From positions 228,212 to 278,211 of the forward strand of contig CAJNDS010000213.1 in the NCBI GenBank assembly GCA_905221605.1: a stretch of 50,000 nucleotides of DNA, given 5' to 3'. The notes below the pieces were generated by a model. That model did no database searches. It had not been told where the DNA came from and saw only the letters and a list, made by a program, of their open reading frames with translations. Numbering within the stretch: the first letter of the stretch is position 1; the number at the start of each line of letters is the position of its first letter. Shown here one piece after another: positions 9,585 to 21,138 of the stretch. This DNA comes from Symbiodinium natans. Taxonomy: Eukaryota; Sar; Dinophyceae; Suessiales; Symbiodiniaceae. A program made the translations under genes and the position numbers.

Positions 9585-10260
9585 GTTTAGGGTTTAGGGT
9601 TTAGGGTTTAGGGTTTAGGGTTTAAAGTTGCTTAAGAACCACCCTGTTTTTAAATGTAATCCCGTAAGTACCTTTCTAAGGAAGAACATTGTTTATTTTG
9701 ATGTGGGGCATTTAAACAACAAGCAGTCCAATGTTTGGGGGCTCAGGGTTCAGACCTCAACCCTAGTTTCATGCTCCCTTGGTTAGAATACCCCGCAATA
9801 TCTATACAAACGAAGGGCCCACACATGAGAACCCTTTAACAGGACAGAAGGGACCTTTTTCAAGGGTCCAGGAAAATTACCCTTAGACCTAAACCCGACA
9901 CACTACACCCTAAACTATACTGAGCTTGGAACCCTAGCAAAAATCATAACTTCAGCTGTGTCTCAGGAATCAAAGTACCCAAACATTAAGCATATTCCCA
10001 AGAATTCCTAAGTAAAGCCTAGACTCCAACATTTCGTGCTCGAGCATGGCCACAAGATCTACATGCCTAATCAAAGGGCCTTAATACTTAGAATAGGGTG
10101 TTGGGGCCTATGATAATACAATTATAAGGGGGCCATAAGGGAGTACTATTAGTAATTATTCCGACCCCACATAATTACAGCCTTTCACTGCAAATCGTGA
10201 GCACGTCTCATGGGGCCCTGACTGTTTAGAGGGTTTACGGCTCAAGGGTTCGGGAACTAA
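9585..10260. other. Short array then non-coding sequence
   Basis: TTTAGGG units occupy 9,585-9,630. The remainder is AT-richer, with a palindrome-like module (CAATTATAAGGGGGCCATAAGGG ... GTAATTATTCCGACCCC, 10,105-10,180) that recurs at 46,808-46,870. No gene was seen. Confidence 0.45.
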
Positions 10261-10264
10261 TCGG

Positions 10265-10367
10265 CTGGGACGTTCCCCCTTATACTAACAGTTCTTAATA
10301 GGGATTCTCGTACCCCCTACTATAATCCCTACTAAGGACTGCTAGTATCAAATGGGGAAACATCCCA
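10265..10367. mobile_element. Palindromic MITE-like element, family M2
   Basis: A 103-bp hairpin. The ends are TGGGACGTTCCCCCTTATAC and its imperfect complement ending GGGGAAACATCCCA. Each arm carries an inner ACTAACAGT/ACTGCTAGT-like pair. Two further copies lie at 26,526 and 28,875. It has no coding capacity. Confidence 0.8.
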
Positions 10368-10449
10368 ACACACCCCCCCCCCCCCCCATCCACCTCGTGG
10401 ATGTCAAGCGGTGCTGGGGCATAGGAGCCTGGGCACAGGAGTATCCAGC

Positions 10450-10748
10450 ACCCCTAAACCCTAAACCCTAAAACCCTAAACCCTAAACCCTAAAACCCTA
10501 AACCCTAAACCCTAAAACCCGAAACCCCCTAAACCCTGAACCCTAAACCCAGCAACCCGTTTGCCCAGGCGGCCAAGGGGCTTCACTGAAGCAGGGGCAA
10601 GAATCGGGCCTTTAGGGTTTAAGGGTTTTAGGGTTTAGGGTTTAAGGGCTTTAGGGTTTAGGGTTTAAGGGCTTTAGGGTTTAGGGTTTAGGGTTAAGGG
10701 CTTTAGGGGTTAGGGTTTAAGGGTTTTAGGGTTTCGGGTTTAGGGTTC
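10450..10748. repeat. Opposed telomeric arrays
   Basis: CCCTAAA at 10,450-10,545 faces TTTAGGG at 10,610-10,748. Both contain 8-mer units (CCCTAAAA, TTTAAGGG). About 65 bp of unique sequence separates them. Confidence 0.85.
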
Positions 10749-11522
10749 TAGCCCATGTGTTCTTTCTGGCTTCCTCTACAGCCCCACAGCCCCTCAACTT
10801 CCCAACAAGTCAACCATAGAGCAAAAACAATGTGGTCAGCAGTTTCTTGGGTGGTACGACAGCAAGGGTTGAAGGCTGAGGGAAGGGATTCCCCCAACAA
10901 AATCCAATCTCCGGCTCTGTAACCTAACTTCTGTCGAGCCCTGTCAAGCCTTAAGCTCCCGAAAACCCAAGCCGCGTCCGTTTCTAGACCCGGGAGTAAC
11001 CAGGAATAGAAAGGGTACCCTTTTTGGGTTTTAAGGGGATTAGACGGGAACCTGAAAATCCCCCCCAAACCCTAAACCCTAAACCCTAAGCCCTAAACCC
11101 TAAACGCTAAACCCTGGAATTAAGGGCCTACTCCCGGTCCTAGCCTTTCATGCCGAGCAGCTGCTGCTGCCACCCGCCTCCATGTCTGGTGGAGGAGGTG
11201 GCGGCTCCTCACAGGTTTAGGGTTCAGGGCTTAGGGTTTATAATTATAGGGTTTAGGGTCTATAGGGTTTAGGGTTTATAGGGTTTAGGATTTATAGGGT
11301 ATAGGGTATAGGGTTTAGGGTTTAGGGTTTAGGGTTTACGGAAACCCCAAGACCTAAAAAGCCCAAACCCTCAACACAAAACCAACCCCAAGTGCTGAAA
11401 CCGAAACCCTCAACCCTAAACCCGAAACCCTCAACCCTTAGCCCGATAGGCCCTAAACCCTAAGCCCTAAATCCTGAACCCTAAACCCGAAACCCTAAAC
11501 CCTAAACCCCAAACCCTAAACC

Positions 11523-11636
11523 CTAAGCCAGTCCCGTGCTCTCCTGCACTTCAGCTGTCTCGGCCTCTTCCATGGGTGCAGCCGGAGGCTCTCGCAGAGT
11601 AGCTCGAGACAAGTTTCGACCAGCTTTGAGGCCCAT
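11523..11636 (-). CDS. Probable exon, MGLKAGRNLS...
   Basis: An ATG-initiated frame of 37 codons reads MGLKAGRNLSRATLREPPAA followed by PMEEAETAEVQESTGLA. The stop falls at the first base of a telomeric block (GCT TAG GG). The acidic Glu-rich tail and mixed codon use suggest real coding. It is either a small first exon whose donor lies in the repeat, or a short gene. Function unknown. Confidence 0.45.
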   Translation of the reverse strand: MGLKAGRNLSRATLREPPAAPMEEAETAEVQESTGLA

Positions 11637-11924
11637 AAAATTCGGTAAGCCCGAAACCCCTAAACCCCTCTAAACCCGCCATAAGCCCTCCTAAAACCCC
11701 TTAAACCCCCTCTCAAGCCGCTCCATAAACCGCCATCAACCCCCTCAACACCTAAAGCGGATCTCCAAGGTGTGAGAGCTGCAACTTTTCTTGGGGTTTG
11801 CCCCAAGGTGCGAGTTAGGCTTCAAGGCTACTGTGGCTGTGATTTTGGGGTTTAGGGTTCAGGGCTACTGGGGCTGTGCGCCGACTGTTGGCTTTTTTGG
11901 GGGGTTTCGTAGCTTTGGAACCCT

Positions 11925-12030
11925 AAACCCTAAACCCTAAACCCTAAACCCCAAACCCCAAACCCTAAACCCTAAACCCTAAACCCTAAACCCTAAACCC
12001 TAAACCCTAAACCCTAAACCCTAAACCTGA
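11925..12030 (-). repeat. Telomeric array (CCCTAAA)n
   Basis: About 15 units with a CCCCAAA sub-block near the left end. Confidence 0.9.
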
Positions 12031-12956
12031 ATTTAATGGGGCTCAGGGTTGCCGCACCTTTCCGGGGTCCGGAGAGTCCCTAGGACGAAGCTCTCGAGCC
12101 TGGCTCCCGATGGCAAGAGTTTCAGGAGGTAACCTAAACCCTAAAACCCTCCACACGGTTTCAGGGTTTAGGGTTTAGGGTTCAGGGTTCAGGGTTAGGG
12201 TTTAGGGTTTAGGGTTTCTTCGGATCCCATACTTCCCCTGCGCACATCTCTGGGAAATTCTTTTGCAACTAGTGATCCCCTTCGTGGGTGTCCTTATATG
12301 GGGGGCTTCTGGCCTTTTTCAAAGGTGCCGAGATATGTAGGGGACCCCAAAAGGGACTCTGACTAGTGAACTACCCAAATCTGGGGTTTGTACTGCGTTT
12401 GAATGAAAGGAGACCTTCATTCTCGGAATCTTTCTCATGGAGATAAGAGTGACTGCGAGCAAGGCTTCTGACTCCTATGGTGTGAGAGTCTCGAGCCGTG
12501 GAGAGTCAACTTCGTATTTCTCCAAACAAAGAACCCCTCAACCCTAAACCCTAAACCCTAAACCCCTCAACGCCAAGCCCTCACCCAAGCTACGGGCACT
12601 GAATCCCAGTCTGCGCCCGCCATTTTTGCACTTGCGGCTCCCGCAAGGCCCGGACGACTCGACTGCATGCGCTGTCCGACTTAGGGTTCAGGGGAGGGCT
12701 GGGGGTTTAAGGTTTAGGGTTAAGGGGTAGGGTTCACGGTTTAGGGTTTAGGGTTTAGGGTTTAGGGTCTAGGGTTTAGGGTTTAGGGTTTAGGGTTTAT
12801 TAGGGCTTTGGGGCTTTTAGTGCACTAGGGGAAAGAGCTGTGGCTTGGAGAGCTGGAGTGTTAACCGCTACATGATGTTTCGGGCTTCCAAGGCGGTGTC
12901 CCGGGTGTGGAGGGTGACCATGCGAACCTCCAAGAACAAAACCCCAACCGTGAACC

Positions 12957-13430
12957 CGATACGCTAAACCCTAAACCCTAAACCCTAAACCCTAAACCCT
13001 AAACCCTAAACCCTAAACCCTAAATCCTAAACTCTTGCATCCTAAACCCCACACAGTCTCACAGCACCGCAAAAGGTCGCTGTCGAAGCTGGAGAGGCCT
13101 TGAGGTTGGGATTTAAGGGTTTGGGGTTTAGGGTTTGGGGTGTAGGGTTTGGGGTTTTGGGTTTGGGGTTTTGGGTTTGGGGCTTGGGGTTTGGGGTGTA
13201 GGGTTTGGGGTTTAGGGTTTGGGGTTTTGGGTTTGGGGCTTGGGGTTTGGGGTTTAGGGTTTAGGGTTTGGGGTTTAGGGTTTGGGGTTTGGGGTTTAGG
13301 GTTTGGGGTTTTGGGTTTAGGGTTTTGGGGGTTGGGGTCAGGGTTTGGGGTTTAGGTTTTGGGGTTTAGAGTTTGGGGTTTAGGGTTTCGGGTTTGGGGT
13401 TCGGAGTTTTGGGTTTGAGGTTTGGGGTTC
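12957..13430. repeat. CCCTAAA array followed by TTTGGGG-rich array
   Basis: CCCTAAA occupies 12,957-13,030. From 13,110 to 13,430 the plus strand is an alternating TTTGGGG/TTTAGGG/TTTTGGG array. The 68-residue W/G/F-rich frame it encodes is only a reading of the repeat. Confidence 0.85.
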
Positions 13431-13827
13431 TGGGTCCGAGCAGAGCCCTGCGATGTGCGGGGGAAGGTGCGACAATCCAAATTCAGGCACAACCATACTA
13501 ACCCTAAACCCTAAACCCTAGGGCCCTAGAACCTAAACCCTAAACCACAACTCTAAATCCACTCCTAAACCCTAAGCCCAGAGCCTTCATCACAGGTACA
13601 CACAGCCAACAGTCAAGGCACATCTCCCTGCTTTGATGGGGTGGAACAGCACCCTAAACTCCTAACCCCCAAACCCTGAACCCTAAACCCTAAACCCTAA
13701 ACCCTAAACCCTAAACGACCTAAGCCAAAAGCCTACACACACTAAGCCCTCAACCCTAAACTTTTCAGCCCTAAACTCCCGAACTTAGTGAAGGGGCTCT
13801 GACAGCTGCGACGCCAGCCTTGGAGTG

Positions 13828-14215
13828 GGGTTTAGGGTTTAGGGTTTAGGGTTTAGGGTTTAGGGTTTAGGGTTTAGGGTTTAGGGTTTAGGGTTTAGGG
13901 TTTAGGGTTTAGGGTTTAGGGTTTAGGGTTTAGGGTTTAGGGTTTAGGGTTTAGGGTTTAGGGTTTAGGGTTTAGGGTTTAGGGTTTAGGGTTTAGGGTT
14001 TAGGGTTTAGGGTTTAGGGTTTAGGGTTTAGGGTTTAGGGTTTAGGGTTTAGGGTTTAGGGTTTAGGGTCTAGGGTCTAGGGTTTAGGGTTTAGGGTTTA
14101 GGGTTTAGGGTTTAAGGGTTTAGGGTTTAGGGTTTAAGGGTTAAGGGTTAAGGGTTAAGGGTTTAGGGTTTAGGGTTTAGCCTTTAGGGTTTAGCCTTTA
14201 GGGTTTAGGTTTTTG
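13828..14215 (+). repeat. Longest telomeric array of the window
   Basis: About 390 bp. The stretch from 13,828 to about 14,065 is perfect TTTAGGG, followed by TCTAGGG, TTTAAGGG and TTTAGCC variants. The pure core suggests a recent origin or active homogenisation. Confidence 0.95.
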
Positions 14216-14743
14216 AGCTTTATCAGGGCTATCGGGTTTAGGGTATTCAAGGCAATGAGGGGCCGCGTTTTCTGAGGGTAGGTTGGGGTTTCGTCCTCCT
14301 TGAAGGAACATCCTCTCGCACGGCATACAGATCATGCTTGATTCCCTAAACCTTGAACCCTGAAACCTTTAGGGTTCGTTTCAGGTCTCACCCGCAAACC
14401 CCAACTCCCACGCTCGAGCACACCAACCAGGTCCAAAAACATAGGCCCCTTTGTGCCTTTCTCTTGACGTTGACACTACTAACAGCCCAAAACTATCCTA
14501 AACCCGAATCGGTGAAGAACACCAAAAAATGATGAATTCCTAGACAGGCTCCCCATGTCCAATCAATGATGGTAAATCCCCCTCCCGCAAAGTGCTGGAG
14601 CACATTTCGCCGCGTCGGTGCATTTAAAACCAGCCCGTCTTGCGACTCATAATTGTGAAACTACTTTGAGCTTGGAGGCTTTTGTGGGGTTCAGGAAGGG
14701 GGTAGAATTCATGTAGCTGTTCTGGAGATCGTCTACGTGCCAC

Positions 14744-15055
14744 ATGACCGCGTGCATCAGCCTGATGGCCTATATTCTCAATGGTAAAACAGCTCAGCCT
14801 ACGATCAAAAGCAGCACCAGAAGACAGGAGACTTCAGCAGATAATCATGAAAAAGCCTCTGTGGGATGCATCAGTTGCGGAGGAAAGCCGTGTCCCTTGG
14901 GGCGCCCGGACTGTAAAAGCCCCTCCCTCAACCGAGCGCCACGAAAACTGGAGCTAAAACAGCCCTCCAGTGCACTCCAGGGTCTTAGCAGTGCACTGCT
15001 GTGCAGTTGCCAGCCTGTGGCCATCGAGCAAGCCACCCCGTTCGATCCCCTGTAG
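14744..15055 (+). CDS. Possible terminal exon, plus strand
   Basis: The open frame ends ...CSCQPVAIEQATPFDPL and a TAG. Its last part aligns with the plus-strand frame ending at 31,185 in unit B (QPVAIEQAT here, QPRAIKKAT there), and both then stop. Only this 3' portion has support; the upstream part of the 103-codon frame may not be coding. Function unknown. Confidence 0.3.
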   Translation: MTACISLMAYILNGKTAQPTIKSSTRRQETSADNHEKASVGCISCGGKPCPLGRPDCKSPSLNRAPRKLELKQPSSALQGLSSALLCSCQPVAIEQATPFDPL

Positions 15056-15058
15056 CTG

Positions 15059-15190
15059 ACCCTAAACCCTAAACCCTAAACCCTAAACCCTAAACCCTAA
15101 ACCCTAAACCCTAAACCCTAAACCCTAAACCCTGAACCCTGAACCCTGAACCCTGAACCCTGAACCCTGAACCCTGAACCCTAAACCTGA
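15059..15190 (-). repeat. Telomeric array CCCTAAA then CCCTGAA
   Basis: Ten CCCTAAA units are followed by seven CCCTGAA units, a clear case of block-wise spread of a variant. The counterpart in unit B (31,218-31,345) has the same orientation and flanks. Confidence 0.9.
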
Positions 15191-15367
15191 AGGCAATCAT
15201 GGACTTGTGGGATGATTGATGTTCTTCAACTTCGCAGCTCCATTGAACCTCTATCTGTTTGCAGGCACAAAAACCATTCTTACTATTGCTATTCTTACAA
15301 TGAGTACGTGTACGTTTTCTAGATATGCGAAAATTTGCTTATCGTTGCCAGTTGTCCGATTCTAGTT

Positions 15368-16435
<1,068 letters not shown>

Positions 16436-16618
16436 TGTTATTGCAATTATTACTTTTTTCGACCAATAATACTTGCGCTACAATTATTTCATAGCTTGCG
16501 CGTAGCTGCTGAAGAACAGCCCGGTCAAATGGGCGGTGCCGCATCTTCGTTCTCGCATCTCCCGCGGCCCGCCTGAATTCTTCCCTTCAAGTATTGCAAA
16601 ACTGTCAAGACCCCTTGC

Positions 16619-16686
16619 TCAGGCGCCAATGGTCAGGTTGTCGTGAGCCATTCGCATGACGCTGTTGTCGGTATTGGTGGCGCCAC
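16619..16686 (-). CDS. Duplicated unknown gene, copy A: terminal exon
   Basis: A 68-nt exon follows the acceptor TTTTCTCACTCTGGTGCAG. It reads GGATNTDNSVMRMAHDNLTI followed by GA and a TGA stop. In unit B (31,695-31,762) the acceptor, length, frame and stop are identical. The codon differences are four synonymous (such as AAC/AAT and AGC/AGT) and two replacements (T/P, T/S), which is the pattern of selection on protein. This is the C-terminus of the duplicated gene. No family is recognised. Confidence 0.7.
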
Positions 16687-17240
16687 CTGCACCAGAGTGA
16701 GAAAACACTGACACAGCAGTTGCTAAGGGCTGTAGGTGTAAGAGTCGAGGCTTTATGGGATAAGGGTAAAGAGTGCTCGATTCTCCCTCCTGATGTAGGG
16801 GTTTTATGACTCGTCAGAAACACATGAACATCGCAAGAAAACGCAAACTCATCTTTATCTTTAATGATGTACATTTTACATAAAATTCTTCGAACAAATA
16901 TTCTATCATATTTGGCACAAAGTAAGGTTCAATGGTCTAAGCCTCCGGGAAGCCACCTCAAACAGTTATGCGGACTGCCTTCTGACCCTTTCTGAGCCCA
17001 ACTCCATGTGCTCCGAAGAAGGCCATGAGCTGTCAACCGGCATTGGAGACTTCAGAGACGTTTTTTGAACCTACAGTATGGCTCAAAATCTATTCCGGAG
17101 GTAGTCCCTGGAGTTCCACCTTGAAAGGTGTCTGGGTGGCTCAAGAAATACAGCCCCAGCCTCACCTGCTTTGCCTTAGCCCGGGGCAAACCTTATGAAG
17201 CCATCCTACTTCCGAAGGGTGCCATGTGCTTAGAGCTCGC

Positions 17241-17301
17241 CTGACAGGCCGAGATGAATGCTGGCAATACGTCGGCAGTCGATGATGCCCCAAAAGACGT
17301 C
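17241..17301 (-). CDS. Duplicated unknown gene, copy A: 61-nt exon with GC donor
   Basis: Acceptor TCTCCAG|G and donor CAG|GCGAGC. The unit B copy (32,447-32,507) has the same length, acceptor and a GC donor. GC-AG introns are a known feature of dinoflagellates. All three frames are open, so the phase is uncertain: DVFWGIIDCRRIASIHLGLS and TSFGASSTADVLPAFISACQ are both possible. Exon status rests on the conserved borders. Confidence 0.45.
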
Positions 17302-17689
17302 CTGGAGACCCAACCCAAAAAACCCGAAACCCTAGGCCCTAAACCTCGTCTTAAGGTGGCTCTGATTGAAGTCAAACTCTCATCAGAAGGGTCAGGAACA
17401 TTGGATGGCCACTTTTCATCTTTGTTACAGAAGGATTGGGCTTGGGCGCTAGAGCCAGTCGAGTCTTGTTTCTGCACCACTTGCGCAGCTGCGTCGAATT
17501 CCGCGTCCGGGAATCCCTTCTCCACGAATATTATAACTTTTGATTGCATATTATTAAAACACCCCAAATAGAAAAACATGTTAACGGGAGGTGGTTGATA
17601 ATCGGGCAAAGGGATTGAACTCTTGGGGCATCAGCGCATAAAGCTCTTAAACCCTAACCCCCAAACCCTACACCCATATACAAGGACCA

Positions 17690-17809
17690 CACATGTTGGT
17701 CCTGATGCTCAGGCAGCACGAACTCGCCAGTGGAGCCGTCGCCGTAGGTGACAAAGGCCACAGTTCCGCGAACTCCCTCAGCCGTCCCTACGATGTCGAA
17801 GCCCACCTT
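17690..17809 (-). CDS. Duplicated unknown gene, copy A: GDGSTGEFVLP exon
   Basis: The frame reads KVGFDIVGTAEGVRGTVAFV followed by TYGDGSTGEFVLPEHQDQHV. Unit B (33,478-33,597) reads KAGFDIRGVQEGVFGTVAFV and continues with the same TYGDGSTGEFVLPE core. It looks like a beta-rich extracellular or lumenal segment, in line with the signal-peptide exon upstream, but no domain is recognised. The conserved core against a variable first third supports real coding. Confidence 0.6.
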
Positions 17810-17819
17810 ATAGGGTTGA

Positions 17820-17975
17820 GGGTTTCTAGGGGTTCTAGGGTTTATAGGGTTTATAGGGTTTATAGGGTTTATAGGGTTTATAGGGTTTATAGGGTTTATA
17901 GGGTTTATAGGGTTTATAGGGTTTATAGGGTTTATAGGGTTTTTAGGGTTTAGGGCTTAGGGTTTAGGGTTTAGG
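17820..17975 (+). repeat. Nonamer variant array (TTTATAGGG)n
   Basis: About 14 copies of a 9-bp unit (TTTATAGGG) instead of the canonical heptamer, ending in normal TTTAGGG. A second nonamer array lies at 29,565-29,770. The unit appears to be a TA insertion in TTTAGGG that then spread locally. Confidence 0.9.
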
Positions 17976-18324
17976 GTTAAAGTTGTAGACCCCCTGAACC
18001 CGAAAACCCATAACTCGGTTTTTGCAGACATCGAGCCGGCCTAAGATTGGATGGGTCGAGCTTGCCCGCTTCCAACCGTGCTAGTGGGTCAGAAAAAACT
18101 GCTGATGAAGAAGGTCTCCCCCTAGCTGAACCCCGTAAAGTTCTGATAGGGTGCACGTACACTGGCATAAAGGTCGAATTGTGTACCGGGAAGCCCTTGT
18201 TGCATAATTTCGTAGCGAATTCTGCTGCGTGACACAGGAGACGAGGCTTGTGGTTACATCTGTTAGTGGGCGAGTTCATCTCAAATGTGGTAAAGTGTAC
18301 GAACGCTGCTCAAAGTCAGTACGC

Positions 18325-18439
18325 TACTGGGAGGTTCATCTTGGTACCTATAAGCAGGGTTATAAGTAGGGGAACTCTTCTTTTTAACCTGTCTTACGGT
18401 GCTTATAACCCTACTTCTAAGTACCCATGCACCTCCAAG
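18325..18439. mobile_element. M1 MITE-like element
   Basis: 115 bp. Inverted ends TACTGGGAGGTTCATCTTGG / CCCATGCACCTCCAAGCA, and inner arms AAGCAGGGTTATAAGTAGGG / GCTTATAACCCTACTTCTAA. No coding capacity. It is not obvious at the matching place in unit B. Confidence 0.75.
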
Positions 18440-19544
18440 CATAGCGGAATCTTATGATGCGAGAGAAAACGCCAAGCGAAAGGAGGGCATGGCTCTAGGC
18501 AACCTCAACTCCGACATGGTTGCAGTTGAATCCTAAACCCTAAACCCCTAGCCCCCTCAACCCCAAACCCTAAACCCCAGGCATGGCGTCTTCCTATTGC
18601 TCTAGGGTCATGCTATAGGGAACCCTAAGGACCCTGCTCACAGGGACCGCCCATCAGCGCACCATGATACCCACATGGTTTCAAATTCTACGCCAGTCTT
18701 CGCAAAGCTACCATACGCAGGACTCTGTGCCGGCATTATGAACGAGGGCCCCCTTCGCAAACGTGCCATAGTAGGGTTTAGGGTTTAGGGTTTAGGGTTT
18801 CGGACATGGTAAAAGCATGGGTGCGAGGGAGGGCTCGGTTCGCAAGTCTTGGGCTCAACGGCAGCTGATTTTGGCCAACAAGTTTGTCGACCACTAACTT
18901 TACGAAGCGCTGTGACCCTTCGGGCTAAACACCCTACACTCTAAGCCCTCAACCCTAAACCCTAAACCCTAAAAACCCTAAACTCTAAACCCTAAACTCT
19001 AAAACTCTAAAAACCCTAAACCCGAAAAACCCTAAACACTAAACCCTACTCCTTTGGAACGCTGAACAGGGGAACCAAGCGGCCGCCCAAACCCCCTCGG
19101 CTGTCCCAACGGAGGTCGTCCGGAAGCTCAAACGATATGAGCCGTTACCTGCGAGTCGCGCTCAAGGGCCCGCGCGCAGAGTGGCCCCTGTTAGGGTTCA
19201 GGGTTTGGGGTTTAGGGTGTAGGGTTTAGGGTTTAGGGTTTAGGATTTAGGGTTTAGGGTTTAGGGTTTGGGGTCTAGGGCCTAGGGTCTGGGGTCTGGG
19301 GTTTCGGGTTTGTGGTTTAGGGTCACAAGTTTAGGGTTTAGAGCTCAACACCTTCAGAAGCCACAAAGCCTACTTTTTTGGGTAAATTACCTAAGAATTC
19401 CACAAAAAGGGCTTCAGAACCAAAGGTTGCTGTGAGCGTCCATCCGAGTAGGCCGCCCGCTCGAGCATTCCGCAGAGCTTTAAACCCTATAAACCTTAAG
19501 CCCTAAGCTTCAGACAAACCGCCTTTCTACTCTCAATCCCGAAC

Positions 19545-19629
19545 CCAGTTGCAGCCGGCACAATACAGGGGGTCTCCACTGGACTGCCCGGGAATAAGAT
19601 TGTTGTTGTTGAAGCCGGTGGTCTCATAC
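19545..19629 (-). CDS. Duplicated unknown gene, copy A: 85-nt exon
   Basis: A polypyrimidine-rich acceptor ending TTTCAG|G precedes an exon that is 84/85 identical to 34,377-34,461. The frame YETTGFNNNNLIPGQSSGDP (then LYCAGCNW) gives one N/D change. An alternative frame (RPPASTTTILFPGSPVETPC) makes the same change synonymous, so the phase is not settled. The near-identity amid diverged introns supports function. Confidence 0.5.
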
Positions 19630-19701
19630 CTGAAACCGTGGCTGGAAAGTATCAGAAAAAGGTTTAGCGTCTTGGGATTCAGGTCTAGGGATACAAGCTG
19701 A

Positions 19702-19826
19702 TGCTTTGTTGGAGAAAGAAAGATACTGGGTTTCGCCGACGATCGCTGACACTGCTGCGTCCGTGAAGGAATCGAAGTTGGCGCCATTGAAGTTGTCACC
19801 CACGAAGTACGCGGCATTGTCCTCGG
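19702..19826 (-). CDS. Duplicated unknown gene, copy A: EDNAAYF exon
   Basis: A 125-nt exon after a CATAG acceptor reads EDNAAYFVGDNFNGANFDSF followed by TDAAVSAIVGETQYLSFSNK. Unit B (34,543-34,667) has the same length and differs by V/A, N/D and a silent change. The acidic, Asn/Phe-rich composition would fit a secreted or lumenal protein. No domain was identified. Confidence 0.6.
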
Positions 19827-20119
19827 CTATGCAAGCCCTTGATTAGCAAATCTAGGGTCTCGACCAGACTCTGTATGTGGCAGGCAATGGGCCACCCCGA
19901 CCCCGTTCTGATACATGCTTCCCCCTCCTCGCGGCCTCTTGCTTCGTACGCGGTAATGTGGACTGAGGATAGGGGCATGTCACGCGAAGTAAGGCTCGTG
20001 GGTTTCTTTGTCGCAAGCAAAACGGCTTGATGCAAACCATTGTCGCAAAAGGGGCGTTCCGAGCCAGTTGCACGGGGGGGGGGGGGGGGGGGGGCGCGAA
20101 AAGAATAAGTTCGATGCAA

Positions 20120-20655
20120 AAGCAAAAGAGGAAGAGAGAGAGAGGAGGAGGGAGGAGGGAGGGAGAGGGGGAGAGAGGGAGGAGAGGGAGAGGGAGGAGA
20201 GAGAGAGAGGGAGGGAGAGAGAGAGGGAGAGAGGGAGAGAGAGAGAGGGAGGAGAGCGAGAGGGAGAGAGGGGGGAGAGAGGGAGGAGGGAGAGAGAGAG
20301 AGAGGAGAGGAGAGAGATGAGAGGGAGGCGAGGGAGAGGAGGAGAGAGGGAGAGAGAGAAGAGAGAGGAGGGGAGAGAGGGAGTGAGAGGGAGAGAGGGA
20401 GAGAGGGATTGAGAGGGAGAGAAGAGGAGAGAGGGAGAGAGGGGAGAGGAGAGAGGGAGAGAGGGAGAGAGGGAGAGAGGAGAGAGGGAGAGAGGTGGGA
20501 GAGGGAGAGCGGGAGAGAGGGGAGAGAGAGAGAGGGGAGAGAGGGAGAGAGGGAGAGAGGGAGAGAGGACGAGAGGGAGAGAGAGGGAGAGAGGGAGAGA
20601 GGGAGAGAGGGAGAGAGGGAGAGAGGGAGAGAGGGAGAGAGGGAGAGAGGGAGGA
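20120..20655 (+). repeat. GA-rich microsatellite (GGGAGAGA)n
   Basis: Irregular AG/GGGAGA units, very regular from 20,580. The 270-290-residue Ser/Leu/Pro frames on the minus strand are repeat artefacts. A poly-G run of about 18 bases lies just upstream (about 20,076-20,094). The unit B counterparts are 34,975-35,400 and 35,630-35,830. Confidence 0.95.
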
Positions 20656-20808
20656 GTAGGGAGCGATCACTGCCGTTCACTGCGGCCGAACTCCAATGGT
20701 TAAACGGGCGGCTGGGGTTTTACGGGTTTTGAGGACCTTTGGGGCTTACGAGGGCTTAGGATTCGAGAGCTTTAGGGATTTAAGGTTAGCGGCTTAGGGT
20801 TCAGGATG

Positions 20809-20937
20809 TACTCGGAGGTTCATGGTTCTGATTAACCAATAGTAACTGTACTTATAACCCACTTATAAGCCCCTTGAGTGCCCTAATATGGTCAGTACAG
20901 TTATAATTGGTGAAGAACTACCATGAGTCTCCAAGTA
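20809..20937. mobile_element. M1 MITE-like element, intact
   Basis: 129 bp. Ends TACTCGGAGGTTCATGGTTC / ACCATGAGTCTCCAAGTA. Inner arms include AACTGTACTTATAACCCACT and its partner CAGTACAGTTATAATTGGT. It has close relatives at 26,811-26,938 and 29,228-29,455. Confidence 0.85.
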
Positions 20938-21138
20938 AGGTGTGACGATCGTGCACGGTGGAGGTGCAATCGTCGAGTGGAGGGGCATCTGCATTCTGTC
21001 ATCTTGAACTGTACAAGCTGAGGTAGCGTGTCCACCAAGAACATCACAGAAACTGCTCTCAAATTCTCCTGATGAGGTTTAGGGTTTGGGGTTTAGGGTT
21101 TAGGTTGAGACTTCTCATGGATGAGAAAGCCGAGATCT

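Noticed and set aside
10748-11068. 106-codon minus-strand frame ending in a telomeric flank
   Set aside because: The composition is reasonable (a stretch with ETADHIVFALW), but there is no paralogue, no clear splice sites and no recognised family.
13149-13355. 68-codon Trp/Gly/Phe-rich frame
   Set aside because: Translation of TTTGGGG/TTTAGGG variants; the 7-bp unit gives a repeating heptapeptide.
19796-20732. Ser/Leu/Pro and Arg/Glu frames of 100-290 codons
   Set aside because: They come from the GA-rich microsatellite and are open because the repeat lacks stops in these frames.
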